The notes below the pieces were generated by a model that was given only the letters and a program-made list of their open reading frames with translations, was not told the DNA's origin and did not search any database. DNA of 5,061 nucleotides from Bacillota bacterium. Its GTDB lineage: Bacteria > Bacillota > Clostridia > Acetivibrionales > DSM-1351. This document shows, piece after piece, positions 1 to 4,958 of the stretch (positions are counted from its first letter, which is position 1; each line of letters begins with the position of its first letter). Location: assembly GCA_023412635.1 (NCBI GenBank), contig JAEYNI010000258.1, forward strand, positions 1 through 5,061, read 5' to 3'. The position numbers and the translations under genes are program-made.

Positions 1-8
1 AATATATT

Positions 9-563
9 TTGAAAGCAACTGGAATAGTTAGACGTATAGACGATTTAGGAAGAGTTGTAATACCGAAAGAAATAAGAAGAACCCTCAGAATTAGAGAGGG
101 TGACCCTCTGGAGATATTTACCGATAAAGAAGGGGAGGTCATTTTAAAGAAATATTCTCCTATCGGTGAATTGAGCGATTTTGCTACACAGTATGCTGAA
201 TCCCTTCACAAGACCAGCGGTCACATTACTTGTATTACCGATAGGGACACTGTTATTGCTGTTTCAGGTGCATCTAAAAAAGAATTTCTTGAGAAACAAC
301 TGAGCAGCGATGTGGAGAAGACAATCGAGGAAAAACAGACTTTACTTATTAAGTCTCCGGAGGAAAAAGCTATCTTAATTTTGGCTGATGAGACCGGAGA
401 AAGAAAGTATACCTCACAGGTTGTTTCTCCTATAATTTCTGAGGGTGATCCAATTGGAGCTGTAATAATGCTTTCTACAGATGCAAACGTAAAAATGGGA
501 GAAGTCGAAGCTAAACTTGCACAATCAGCAGCAGGCTTCTTAGGTAGACAGATGGAACAATGA
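9..563 (+). CDS. spoVT: Stage V sporulation protein T (AbrB-family transcriptional regulator)
   Basis: The 184-residue product matches SpoVT along its whole length as I remember the Bacillus protein (about 178 residues). It opens with MKATGIVRRIDDLGRVVIPK, the swapped-hairpin AbrB-type DNA-binding domain (about residues 1-50). A GAF-like sensor domain follows (about 55-180), containing AVSGASKKEF and a GDPIGAVIM segment and ending in AAGFLGRQMEQ. In Bacillus, SpoVT is a forespore regulator acting with sigma-G, tuning late spore genes and germination properties; the same role here is inferred. The start is a TTG at base 9, chosen because the family's conserved N-terminus begins exactly there. 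Only 8 bases lie upstream, so its ribosome-binding site and promoter are outside the window. The gene is intact and is followed by a terminator at 610-655, so it probably ends its own transcript. Confidence 0.97.
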   Translation: MKATGIVRRIDDLGRVVIPKEIRRTLRIREGDPLEIFTDKEGEVILKKYSPIGELSDFATQYAESLHKTSGHITCITDRDTVIAVSGASKKEFLEKQLSSDVEKTIEEKQTLLIKSPEEKAILILADETGERKYTSQVVSPIISEGDPIGAVIMLSTDANVKMGEVEAKLAQSAAGFLGRQMEQ

Positions 564-609
564 TTATTTAAGTCGATAGGTTATTTTATACAGTTGTTAG
601 ATATTAAAC

Positions 610-655
610 AAATGGGGAAGAATGGTCAGACCATCTTCCCATTTATTATTGTTTT
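610..655 (+). terminator. Intrinsic terminator after spoVT
   Basis: The arms AAATGGGGAAGAATGGT (610-626) and ACCATCTTCCCATTT (630-644) pair around a CAG loop, with one bulged G and one bulged A in the left arm. A T-rich stretch (about 642-655) follows. It lies 47 bases after the spoVT stop. Just beyond it, 660-679 is an AT-only-core inverted repeat (ACAAAA/TTTTGT flanked by AG/CT) that could act as a weak second stop in either direction. Confidence 0.88.
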
Positions 656-753
656 GAAAAGTACAAAATTTTTTGTTCTATTTTGGAGTCTGTTAAATAA
701 TAATATTTTGTCCTTGATTGAAAGGAAAAGCGTAATAAATTGTAACGTAGCTA

Positions 754-782
754 TTGACAAATAATACCATAATATGTATAAT
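754..782 (+). promoter_or_regulatory. Perfect-consensus sigma-A promoter upstream of ssb
   Basis: TTGACA (754-759) and TATAAT (777-782) are separated by exactly 17 bp, so both hexamers and the spacing match the housekeeping consensus. Transcription should start near 788-790. The first gene downstream is ssb, whose ATG is about 285 nt further on. The result is either a very long 5' leader or a separate small RNA followed by read-through. Such an ideal promoter is more typical of stable RNA genes or highly expressed leaders than of an accessory protein gene. Confidence 0.8.
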
Positions 783-788
783 AATGTT

Positions 789-1060
789 AAAGCTATAAAA
801 TATTCAGGCGTTTCTGCCTTTATTCTCACATTTCAAATTATTAGTTAAATTAAAAGTTTATGTGTTTACCCCAATGTTTGAATTAATAACTCTTTTCTAT
901 CCCTGTAAAAATACATTCAGGTTACTTGGTCATTAATTACTCCTTGGAGTCGTTACCTAAGTTCTGTCATAGGATATTCTAGCCTCCAAATGCAAAACTT
1001 GTATGCTCGCAGAGTGGTTAATGGTGGTAATAAATAAACATGCTCTGTTAAGAGAAGAGC
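789..1060 (+). other. Long gene-free leader upstream of ssb, possible structured RNA
   Basis: No credible ORF fills this stretch. It contains several local pairings: AGGC/GCCT (806-809 with 816-819); TTCAAA/TTTGAA (832-837 with 877-882); CCTG/CAGG (902-905 with 918-921); AGGTTAC/GTTACCT with one T-T mismatch (919-925 with 952-958), enclosing ACTC/GAGT at 939-950; and AGG/CCT around 971-985. The CAGG arm at 918-921 overlaps the next stem, so those two folds exclude each other. A longer-range pairing of 856-873 with 1022-1039 (GTTTAT with ATAAAC, TTACC with GGTAA) would close the region. I tested it by eye against T-box, c-di-GMP, tmRNA and SRP signatures and found none. A 6S-like rod cannot be excluded. 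Family unknown. Confidence 0.4.
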
Positions 1061-1068
1061 AAAGGAGG
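1041..1068 (+). promoter_or_regulatory. Hairpin abutting the ssb ribosome-binding site
   Basis: TGCTCT (1041-1046) pairs perfectly with AGAGCA (1056-1061) around a 9-nt loop. The right arm shares its last base with the strong Shine-Dalgarno AAAGGAGG (1061-1068), which sits 5 nt before the ssb ATG. The SD is therefore exposed at the foot of a 6-bp stem. This could modulate ribosome access, or simply keep the SD single-stranded. The SD itself is secure; a regulatory role is inference. Confidence 0.5.
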
Positions 1069-1073
1069 ATTAT

Positions 1074-1508
1074 ATGAATAATGTCAGCCTGGTAGGAAGA
1101 TTGACAAAGGATGTGGAACTTCGTTTTACAACCAAAAAAGTTAAAGCAGTCGGGTCATTTGTATTAGCCGTTGACCGGGATGCAAGAAAAGGTGTAAGTG
1201 AGAGGTCAACCGATTTTATACCTATTGTTGTCTGGGGAAAAACAGCTGAATTTGCAAGTAAATACTTTGCAAAAGGGCACAGAGTAGCCCTTCAGGGGAG
1301 TATTCACACAAGAATGTGGGAAGATGAAAAAAAGAATAAGCATTACGTCACAGAGGTAGTCGCCGACAAAGTATTCTTTGCTGATGCAAAGTACAGGGAA
1401 TTGGAGCCTGAGGATGAACAGGAAGCCAATTGTGAAGAGGAAGGCACTGCAGAGGAAGATGAAAATGCAGCTGAGGAAGCAGAAAATGCAGCTGAGGCTG
1501 TAATATAG
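1074..1508 (+). CDS. ssb: Single-stranded DNA-binding protein, short-tailed paralogue
   Basis: The 144-residue protein has a bacterial SSB OB-fold over residues 1-105. It begins MNNVSLVGRLTKDVELRF, then has VGSFVLAVDRDAR, DFIPIVVWGKTAEFASKYFAKG and a YVTEVVADKVFF strand. These are the family landmarks for wrapping single-stranded DNA as a tetramer. The tail (106-144) is Glu/Ala-rich with an ENAAEEA-ENAAEA duplication and ends in EAVI. It lacks the usual acidic DDDIPF-type tip that recruits replication and repair partners. It also sits away from rpsF and rpsR, so it is probably a secondary SSB rather than the main replicative one. The ATG at 1074 is fixed by AAAGGAGG 5 nt upstream. It is a single-gene transcript: a consensus promoter lies 285 nt upstream and a terminator immediately downstream. 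Confidence 0.93.
   Translation: MNNVSLVGRLTKDVELRFTTKKVKAVGSFVLAVDRDARKGVSERSTDFIPIVVWGKTAEFASKYFAKGHRVALQGSIHTRMWEDEKKNKHYVTEVVADKVFFADAKYRELEPEDEQEANCEEEGTAEEDENAAEEAENAAEAVI
1461..1497 (+). repeat. Tandem 16-bp direct repeat in the ssb tail
   Basis: GAAAATGCAGCTGAGG occurs at 1461-1476 and again at 1482-1497, a 21-bp period that keeps the reading frame. It encodes the duplicated ENAAEE/ENAAEA segment of the SSB tail. Identity at the nucleotide level suggests a recent duplication by slippage. Confidence 0.9.
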
Positions 1509-1530
1509 TAACAGGACGGCAGTGTATATG

Positions 1531-1574
1531 GGGAGTATTGCAATACCATGGGTAAAAGCGATACTCCTTTTCTT
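1531..1574 (+). terminator. Intrinsic terminator after ssb
   Basis: GGAGTATTGC (1532-1541) pairs with GCGATACTCC (1558-1567) over 10 bp with one T-G wobble. The 16-nt loop can form an inner TACC/GGTA stem (1544-1547 with 1551-1554). TTTTCTT follows. The hairpin starts about 24 bases after the ssb stop, separating ssb from mazG. Confidence 0.88.
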
Positions 1575-1624
1575 CGTCTTAAAAGTAGAGTAATCCAGCT
1601 TAATACAGATAGGCTGTGTACTGG

Positions 1625-1653
1625 TTGTTACGGATTAAAAGAAGTAGTATAAT
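1625..1653 (+). promoter_or_regulatory. Sigma-A-type promoter for mazG
   Basis: TTGTTA (1625-1630) and TATAAT (1648-1653) are 17 bp apart: a 4/6 match at -35 and 6/6 at -10. Transcription would start near 1659-1661, giving an mRNA leader of about 85 nt to the preferred mazG start. The -10 box is the outer end of the left arm of an inverted repeat described separately. Confidence 0.65.
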
Positions 1654-1679
1654 AACCAAAGAAAGATTTGGTTATTATA
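1648..1679. repeat. Perfect 13-bp inverted repeat over the mazG -10 and start site
   Basis: TATAATAACCAAA (1648-1660) and TTTGGTTATTATA (1667-1679) are perfect inverted copies separated by GAAAGA. No T-tract follows, so it does not look like a terminator on the + strand. The left arm contains the -10 box and lies upstream of the predicted start site. RNA made from the local promoter would lack that arm, so a DNA operator bound by a dimeric regulator is more likely than an RNA hairpin. Read-through RNA from ssb could still fold it. The regulator is unknown. Confidence 0.6.
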
Positions 1680-1743
1680 GTAATTATAGCATTTATACCT
1701 TCTAAGAAAGATAGTTATGCGCTATGCAGAAATGGAGATAGAA

Positions 1744-2520
1744 ATGAACAGCGGAAAACTGGAAAGATTAATTGATATAATGAAGCTTTTAAGGAGTGAG
1801 GAGGGTTGTCCCTGGGACAGGGAGCAAACCCATGAAAGTTTGAAAAAATATCTTATTGAAGAAACATATGAATACCTGGAAGTAGTTGATCTGAAGGATA
1901 AGACCCGTATGTGCGAGGAACTGGGGGATGTCCTACTGCAAATAGTGTTTCATTCCCGGATAGCTGAGGAAAACGGTGATTTTAATATCGAGGATGTTAT
2001 CAATGGAGTGTGTGAAAAAATGATACACAGGCATCCACATGTTTTCGGTGATGTAAGTGCTGAGACCTCCAGTCAGGTACTTAAAAATTGGGAGGAAATT
2101 AAGAAAAAAGAAAAGGGCGTTACTGATCAAACCTCCGTTTTACAGGACGTACCGAAGAACCTTCCTGCTTTGATGCGGAGCTACAAGGTCCAGCAGAAAG
2201 CAGCACAAGTCGGATTTGATTGGACAAACACCGAGGATGTATTTGCTAAAATAAGGGAAGAAATTGATGAACTTGAAGCAGAGTACAAGAACAATAGTAA
2301 ATCTGGTATGTTGGACGAACTTGGTGATGTATTGTTTTCTATAGTTAATCTGTCAAGATTTTTAAAAGTACACCCTGAGCTCTCTTTGACACAGTCTACA
2401 AACAAATTTATCAACAGATTTGAGTATATAGAAAAACAGGCTGCTGAAGAGGGTAAAAAGCTCAATGAAATGAGTTTGGATGAAATGGAGACTCTCTGGG
2501 TGAAGGCTAAGAAGAAGTAA
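1744..2520 (+). CDS. mazG: Nucleoside triphosphate pyrophosphohydrolase MazG
   Basis: MazG hydrolyses NTPs and dNTPs to monophosphate and pyrophosphate in the cytoplasm, cleaning aberrant nucleotides. The 258-residue product has the two tandem all-alpha MazG domains. Domain 1 has GCPWDREQTHESL (21-33), the metal-binding EETYE (39-43) with EELGD (58-62), and HRHPHVFGD (95-103). Domain 2 has QQKAAQVGFDW (150-160), EEIDE (172-176) and DELGD (191-195). Length fits stand-alone MazG (E. coli about 263); unlike Bacillus YabN there is no fused methylase-like domain. The start at 1744 is preferred because GGAG (1734-1737) lies 6 nt before it and the family begins near there. In-frame ATGs at 1717 and 1732 would add 9 or 4 residues, but the site before 1717 is weak. 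There is no convincing terminator before hup, so read-through is likely. Confidence 0.95.
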   Translation: MNSGKLERLIDIMKLLRSEEGCPWDREQTHESLKKYLIEETYEYLEVVDLKDKTRMCEELGDVLLQIVFHSRIAEENGDFNIEDVINGVCEKMIHRHPHVFGDVSAETSSQVLKNWEEIKKKEKGVTDQTSVLQDVPKNLPALMRSYKVQQKAAQVGFDWTNTEDVFAKIREEIDELEAEYKNNSKSGMLDELGDVLFSIVNLSRFLKVHPELSLTQSTNKFINRFEYIEKQAAEEGKKLNEMSLDEMETLWVKAKKK

Positions 2521-2612
2521 CCACTAAAACATTCACAGAAAATTTTATAAAGGGTATTATATTGCCGTTACTACTCAGGCATACTTTGAATAATATTGAA
2601 TAAACGCTGTAA

Positions 2613-2644
2613 AAATGGTTAAAATCATAGTGTAATAACCATTT
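2613..2644. promoter_or_regulatory. Inverted repeat and possible -10 element immediately upstream of hup
   Basis: AAATGGTTA (2613-2621) and TAACCATTT (2636-2644) are perfect 9-bp inverted copies separated by 14 bases. The right arm abuts the hup Shine-Dalgarno GGGAGG (2645-2650). TGTAAT (2631-2636) resembles a -10 box, and AGTGTAATAACCA (2629-2641) matches 12 of 13 bases of the mazG promoter motif at 1646-1658. No good -35 lies 16-18 bp upstream (TGTAAA at 2608 is poor), so the promoter assignment is weak. As RNA within a mazG-hup transcript it could form a stem just before the SD and regulate HU translation. Confidence 0.45.
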
Positions 2645-2657
2645 GGGAGGAATTTCT

Positions 2658-2933
2658 ATGAATAAAACCGAACTTATCGACAGCATTGCTGGAAGATCCG
2701 GCCTGTCAAAAAAAGATTCTGAAAAGGCATTAAATGCTTTGATTGAAAGTGTGGAAGAAGCTCTTGTCAATAAAGACAAGGTTCAGCTTGTAGGGTTTGG
2801 GTCCTTTGAGGTTAAGCAGAGAGCTGCCAGAAAGGGAAGAAACCCGCAGACAATGGAAGAAATTGATATTCCTGAAAGTAATGTGCCTACTTTTAAAGCA
2901 GGTAAGGACCTAAAGGAAATGCTGAATCAGTAG
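2658..2933 (+). CDS. hup: HU-family nucleoid DNA-binding protein
   Basis: The 91-residue product is the usual size for HU, the small dimeric protein that bends and compacts chromosomal DNA. It starts MNKTELIDSIAGRSGLSKKD. The family signature runs through GFGSFEVKQRAARKGRNPQT (about residues 46-65), including the DNA-intercalating arm with its NP turn, and the C-terminal helix is VPTFKAGKDLKEMLNQ. The ATG at 2658 is set by GGGAGG (2645-2650) 7 nt upstream; a TTG at 2643 overlaps that SD and is not a credible start. It lies between mazG and rqcP, a neighbourhood I recall as common in Clostridia, with 137 bp to mazG and 98 bp to rqcP. The inverted repeat just upstream may control it. Confidence 0.96.
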   Translation: MNKTELIDSIAGRSGLSKKDSEKALNALIESVEEALVNKDKVQLVGFGSFEVKQRAARKGRNPQTMEEIDIPESNVPTFKAGKDLKEMLNQ

Positions 2934-3031
2934 TTTATGAAAAGAGGAATAACAACCGAAGACACTGTGTGTTTATGATTAAGGTTTTATACAAATAATG
3001 AGGGGTGCGCTTGCACGCAGATGGGGGTAAA

Positions 3032-3271
3032 ATGAGACTAGATAAGTATTTGAAGGTCAGCAGACTAATAAAAAGAAGAACTGTCGCGAACGAAGTATGT
3101 GAGCAGGGAAGAGTGAAAATTAATGATAAAGTCGCCAAACCGGGCTCGGAAGTTAAGGTGGGGGACATAATCGAAATCCAATTTGGAAATAATAATACTA
3201 TTATTGAAATTACTCGGATATCAGAACACGTAACAAAAGATGATGCAAGAGAAATGTACATTCTAAAGTAA
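3032..3271 (+). CDS. rqcP: Ribosome quality-control factor RqcP (S4 domain; YabO/Hsp15-like)
   Basis: The 79-residue basic protein is almost entirely one S4 RNA-binding domain. It has MRLDKYLKVSRLIKRRTVAN at the start, CEQGRVKINDKVAKPGSEVKVGD in the middle and a short basic/acidic tail. In Bacillus, RqcP (YabO) binds stalled 50S-peptidyl-tRNA complexes and works with RqcH to add C-terminal alanine tails that mark nascent chains for degradation. The start at ATG 3032 matches the family N-terminus and has GGGGGT (3023-3028) just before it, a close and imperfect SD. A GTG at 3005 would add nine residues and is rejected. A small GC-rich inverted repeat (GTGC at 3005-3008 with GCAC at 3013-3016, or alternatively TGCG with CGCA) sits upstream of this weak site and might affect translation. 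A strong terminator follows the stop by 3 bases. Confidence 0.93.
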   Translation: MRLDKYLKVSRLIKRRTVANEVCEQGRVKINDKVAKPGSEVKVGDIIEIQFGNNNTIIEITRISEHVTKDDAREMYILK

Positions 3272-3273
3272 TT

Positions 3274-3328
3274 AAAGGGGCTGTTGCACAATGAATAAAT
3301 TTGTTCACTGGGCATCAGTCCCCTTTTT
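3274..3328 (+). terminator. Very long intrinsic terminator after rqcP
   Basis: The arms fold almost completely. AAAGGGG (3274-3280) pairs with CCCCTTT (3320-3326) and CTG (3281-3283) with CAG (3316-3318), with one bulged T at 3319. Pairing then continues through TGC/GCA, CA/TG and TGAAT/GTTCA to a tip near 3299-3300, with three mismatches. Five Ts (3324-3328) overlap the stem base and end the element. It starts 3 bases past the rqcP stop. The long, near-palindromic stem is more elaborate than needed for termination. Confidence 0.87.
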
Positions 3329-3330
3329 GT

Positions 3331-3426
3331 CCCTAAAATAGTAAAATGTGAGTTCCGTTGGACCCGAGTTTAATGATAGGAGATTTGTTCCATCAAAGGG
3401 TACACTATCTACATTCTATTTTACGG
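3331..3426. repeat. Bulged inverted repeat in the rqcP-yabP spacer, possibly a structured RNA or small element
   Basis: TAAAATAG (3334-3341) pairs perfectly with CTATTTTA (3416-3423). After a 3-nt bulge, AATGT (3345-3349) pairs with ACATT (3411-3415). CC (3331-3332) with GG (3425-3426) closes the base past one mismatch. Inside are TTTG/CAAA with a 6-nt loop (3384-3387, 3394-3397), ACCC/GGGT (3362-3365, 3398-3401) and GATAG/CTATC (3375-3379, 3405-3409). The last two cross, so together they would form a pseudoknot. No T-tract follows, no ORF is present and no target-site duplication is visible. Identity unknown. Confidence 0.45.
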
Positions 3427-3595
3427 CACTCCCTTCTTAAAAAATTATTAACTATCAATCTTCTGAAGGTAGTCCTGTCCTTTTACAGCAAATCAATATT
3501 AATTCTGCAGCCAAAATCATTTTTTTAGTTGATAAAGCATATGTATTATATAGCGAGGGCTAGTCTATTTGGCATTTATAAGGAGGATGTTTTCA
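3427..3595 (+). other. Rest of the rqcP-yabP spacer: small hairpins and yabP leader
   Basis: There is no gene here. Two short hairpins are visible: ACTATC (3451-3456) with GGTAGT (3468-3473, one wobble), and CTGT (3475-3478) with ACAG (3485-3488) around CCTTTT. The remainder is AT-rich and carries the possible yabP promoter and the AGGAGG site (3581-3586). Confidence 0.35.
3517..3546 (+). promoter_or_regulatory. Possible sigma-E-like promoter for yabP-yabQ
   Basis: TCATTTT (3517-3523) resembles the sigma-E -35 (TCATATT, 6/7). Fourteen bases on, CATATGTAT (3538-3546) begins with the CATA of the sigma-E -10, although its second half matches poorly. No sigma-A pair with acceptable spacing is present. 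In Bacillus the yabP-yabQ unit is sigma-E controlled, which is the main reason to consider it. Confidence 0.35.
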
Positions 3596-3880
3596 ATGGA
3601 AGAAAAGAAAACAATTAAACCGAAAAATCAGACGTTGATTCTTGATAACCGTGAAAAACTAAGTGTTACAGGGGTTATTGACGTTGAAAGCTTTAATGAA
3701 GAGAACATAATTGCGGTAACAGATATTGGAGTATTGGTTATAAGGGGGGCTGAGTTACATATAAATAAACTCAATCTGGATAGTAATGAGCTGGTTGTGG
3801 AAGGAGATATATTTTCTCTTGAATATACTGACGGTGAAAACACCAAGTCAAAGTCGTTCTTTGGCAAAATGTTTAAATAG
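3596..3880 (+). CDS. yabP: Sporulation protein YabP
   Basis: The 94-residue product fits the small YabP family. It has a short polar start (MEEKKTIKPKNQTLIL), a beta-rich core with LSVTGVIDVESFNEENII, TDIGVLVIRGAELHI and LNLDSNELVVEGDI, and an SLEYTD strand. It ends in the characteristic SFFGKMFK. In Bacillus, yabP is a mother-cell sporulation gene co-transcribed with yabQ; its biochemical role is not defined. The ATG at 3596 is chosen because AGGAGG (3581-3586) lies 9 nt upstream. In-frame alternatives at 3569 (TTG) and 3587 (ATG) lie before or against that SD. There is no signal peptide or membrane segment. A 50-bp AT-rich gap without a terminator leads to yabQ, so the two are probably one transcript. 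Confidence 0.9.
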   Translation: MEEKKTIKPKNQTLILDNREKLSVTGVIDVESFNEENIIAVTDIGVLVIRGAELHINKLNLDSNELVVEGDIFSLEYTDGENTKSKSFFGKMFK

Positions 3881-3930
3881 ACTATTTATATAACTATATA
3901 TATTTACGTAAAGGCTTGTGGGGATACCAG

Positions 3931-4527
3931 ATGATTGCTGAACAGGTTTACATATTTCTATATGCTATATTGGCCGGAGTTGTTGCTGCTTTTCTTTATG
4001 ATATTTTAAGAATAAAAAGAAGGGCTATTAAAACAGGTGTTATATTTGTTAGTCTTGAAGACCTATTGTATTGGCTAATAGCCGCGGTACTATTGTTTGT
4101 AACGGTGTATAACAGCAACAACGGCCAGATGAGAGGATTTATATTTATAGGAAATGTTATTGGTGTTATATTTTATGAAACACTGTTTAGCAATATTGTA
4201 ATTAAATCATCGATAACTATTATAAATATAATTAAGATAATTCTAAGATTTATCTGGAAAGTAATAAGCTATCCCTTTAAGTTGTTATATAAAATAATAT
4301 CAATTCCTGCCTTGTTCATTTTCGGCCTAATTGTTAAAATATTACGGCTTATTGGCTATGGAATTCGGTTAGCTTTCGGAAAGGCTGATGTAAAGGGAAA
4401 AGCTCGAATGCTGGGTAAAAAGGCTCGGGGAGCAAAATCGAAGGTTGGCAGACTCGGCAAAAAAAGCTTAAAGAGGATTATCCGAAGGAAAGAAAAGATC
4501 AAGGAAAATGATGAAAGCGGCTCCTAA
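3931..4527 (+). CDS. yabQ: Spore cortex biosynthesis membrane protein YabQ
   Basis: The 198-residue product begins MIAEQVYIFLYAILAGVVAA. It has clear membrane segments at about residues 6-26, 43-61 and 69-90. A long hydrophobic, partly basic stretch (about 92-147) may hold one or two more. The C-terminal tail of about 50 residues is strongly basic (repeated GKKARG/GRLGKK patterns). The N-terminal layout, FLYDILRIKRR after the first segment, is typical of YabQ. In Bacillus, YabQ is placed in the membrane around the forespore and is needed for cortex formation. The ATG at 3931 is preferred, with GGGG (3920-3923) 7 nt upstream; a TTG at 3916 would add five residues. The basic tail probably stays cytoplasmic and may touch nucleic acid or lipid headgroups, which is inference. 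Confidence 0.88.
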   Translation: MIAEQVYIFLYAILAGVVAAFLYDILRIKRRAIKTGVIFVSLEDLLYWLIAAVLLFVTVYNSNNGQMRGFIFIGNVIGVIFYETLFSNIVIKSSITIINIIKIILRFIWKVISYPFKLLYKIISIPALFIFGLIVKILRLIGYGIRLAFGKADVKGKARMLGKKARGAKSKVGRLGKKSLKRIIRRKEKIKENDESGS

Positions 4528-4568
4528 TCCAAATTGATAAATTTATTACTGAGCTTGAAGGATTTTTT
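4526..4568 (+). terminator. Possible weak terminator after yabQ
   Basis: AATCC (4526-4530, overlapping the yabQ stop) can pair with GGATT (4560-4564), followed by a run of Ts to 4568. The loop contains an inner AAATT/AATTT hairpin with a GATA tip (4531-4544). The outer stem is only 5 bp, so efficiency is doubtful. Confidence 0.3.
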
Positions 4569-4606
4569 GTGTATGTATAGAATATAGTTATGAAACGGCT
4601 GCGTAT

Positions 4607-4636
4607 TTGTGTAATAAGAATTCGACTAATTATATA
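4607..4636 (+). promoter_or_regulatory. Possible promoter for divIC
   Basis: TTGTGT (4607-4612) and TATATA (4631-4636) are 18 bp apart, a fair but not strong sigma-A match in an AT-rich spacer. It would give a leader of about 30 nt before divIC. The 145-bp gap from yabQ makes a separate promoter reasonable. Confidence 0.3.
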
Positions 4637-4672
4637 TAGTTACAAAAGATATAGTGATCCGTGAGGTAGGAT

Positions 4673-4951
4673 ATGAAAAAACAAAAGAAATTAAATATGT
4701 GGACATTAATACTGATTGTCTCAATTTGTTACTTCAGTTACACCTTCTATAATCAGCAGGCCAGCATTGAGGACAGAAAATTACAGCATGCACAGCTTGA
4801 AAAAAGTATTCATGCCGAGACATTAAAAAAGCAGCAGCTTTTGAAGCAGAAGTCGCAAATAAACTCTGACGAATTCGCTGAGAAAATAGCCAGAGAAAAG
4901 CTGGGTTATGTTAAAGATGGTGAAAAAATATATGTAGACACCAATAAGTAA
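4673..4951 (+). CDS. divIC: Septum formation initiator (DivIC/FtsB-type division protein)
   Basis: The 92-residue bitopic protein has the family layout. A short basic cytoplasmic start (MKKQKKLN) precedes one membrane helix (about 9-26). An extracellular coiled coil (about 27-65, rich in Glu, Gln, Lys and Leu) follows, and then the conserved C-terminal block with FAEKIAREKLGYVKDGEKIY. DivIC pairs with FtsL and DivIB at the division septum and helps switch on septal wall synthesis; in this clade it may also serve during the sporulation septum. The ATG at 4673 has GAGG (4663-4666) 6 nt upstream. Its place between yabQ and the S1-domain gene matches the Bacillus order. FtsL belongs to a related coiled-coil type, but position and the C-terminal motif favour DivIC. 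Confidence 0.92.
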   Translation: MKKQKKLNMWTLILIVSICYFSYTFYNQQASIEDRKLQHAQLEKSIHAETLKKQQLLKQKSQINSDEFAEKIAREKLGYVKDGEKIYVDTNK

Positions 4952-4958
4952 CTACTGC

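Noticed and set aside
626..829. 67-codon minus-strand frame in the spoVT-ssb spacer, with hydrophobic residues
   Set aside because: It would start at a GTG with no ribosome-binding site, and it runs through the ssb promoter and the spoVT terminator. The composition is what AT-rich non-coding DNA gives.
1010..1040. Possible T-box-like or riboswitch end before ssb (GTGGTTAATGGTGG)
   Set aside because: The conserved T-box core (GGGTGGNACCGCG) is absent and no antiterminator/terminator pair follows.
1343..1549. Minus-strand frame opposite the ssb tail, Ser/Ala-rich
   Set aside because: It is the antisense shadow of the Glu/Ala repeats and has no ribosome-binding site.
2561..2590. Possible terminator after mazG (TGCC/GGCA)
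   Set aside because: It has only 4 bp around an 11-nt loop and no T-run.
2935..3315. 126-codon minus-strand frame opposite rqcP
   Set aside because: The + strand clearly encodes RqcP with a conserved family sequence. The opposing frame crosses the terminator and resembles no family I know.
3291..3341. 16-codon frame (MNKFVHWASVPFLSLK) starting ATG after AAAGGGG
   Set aside because: It lies inside the rqcP terminator hairpin and its apparent SD is the terminator arm. It is too short to support without conservation.
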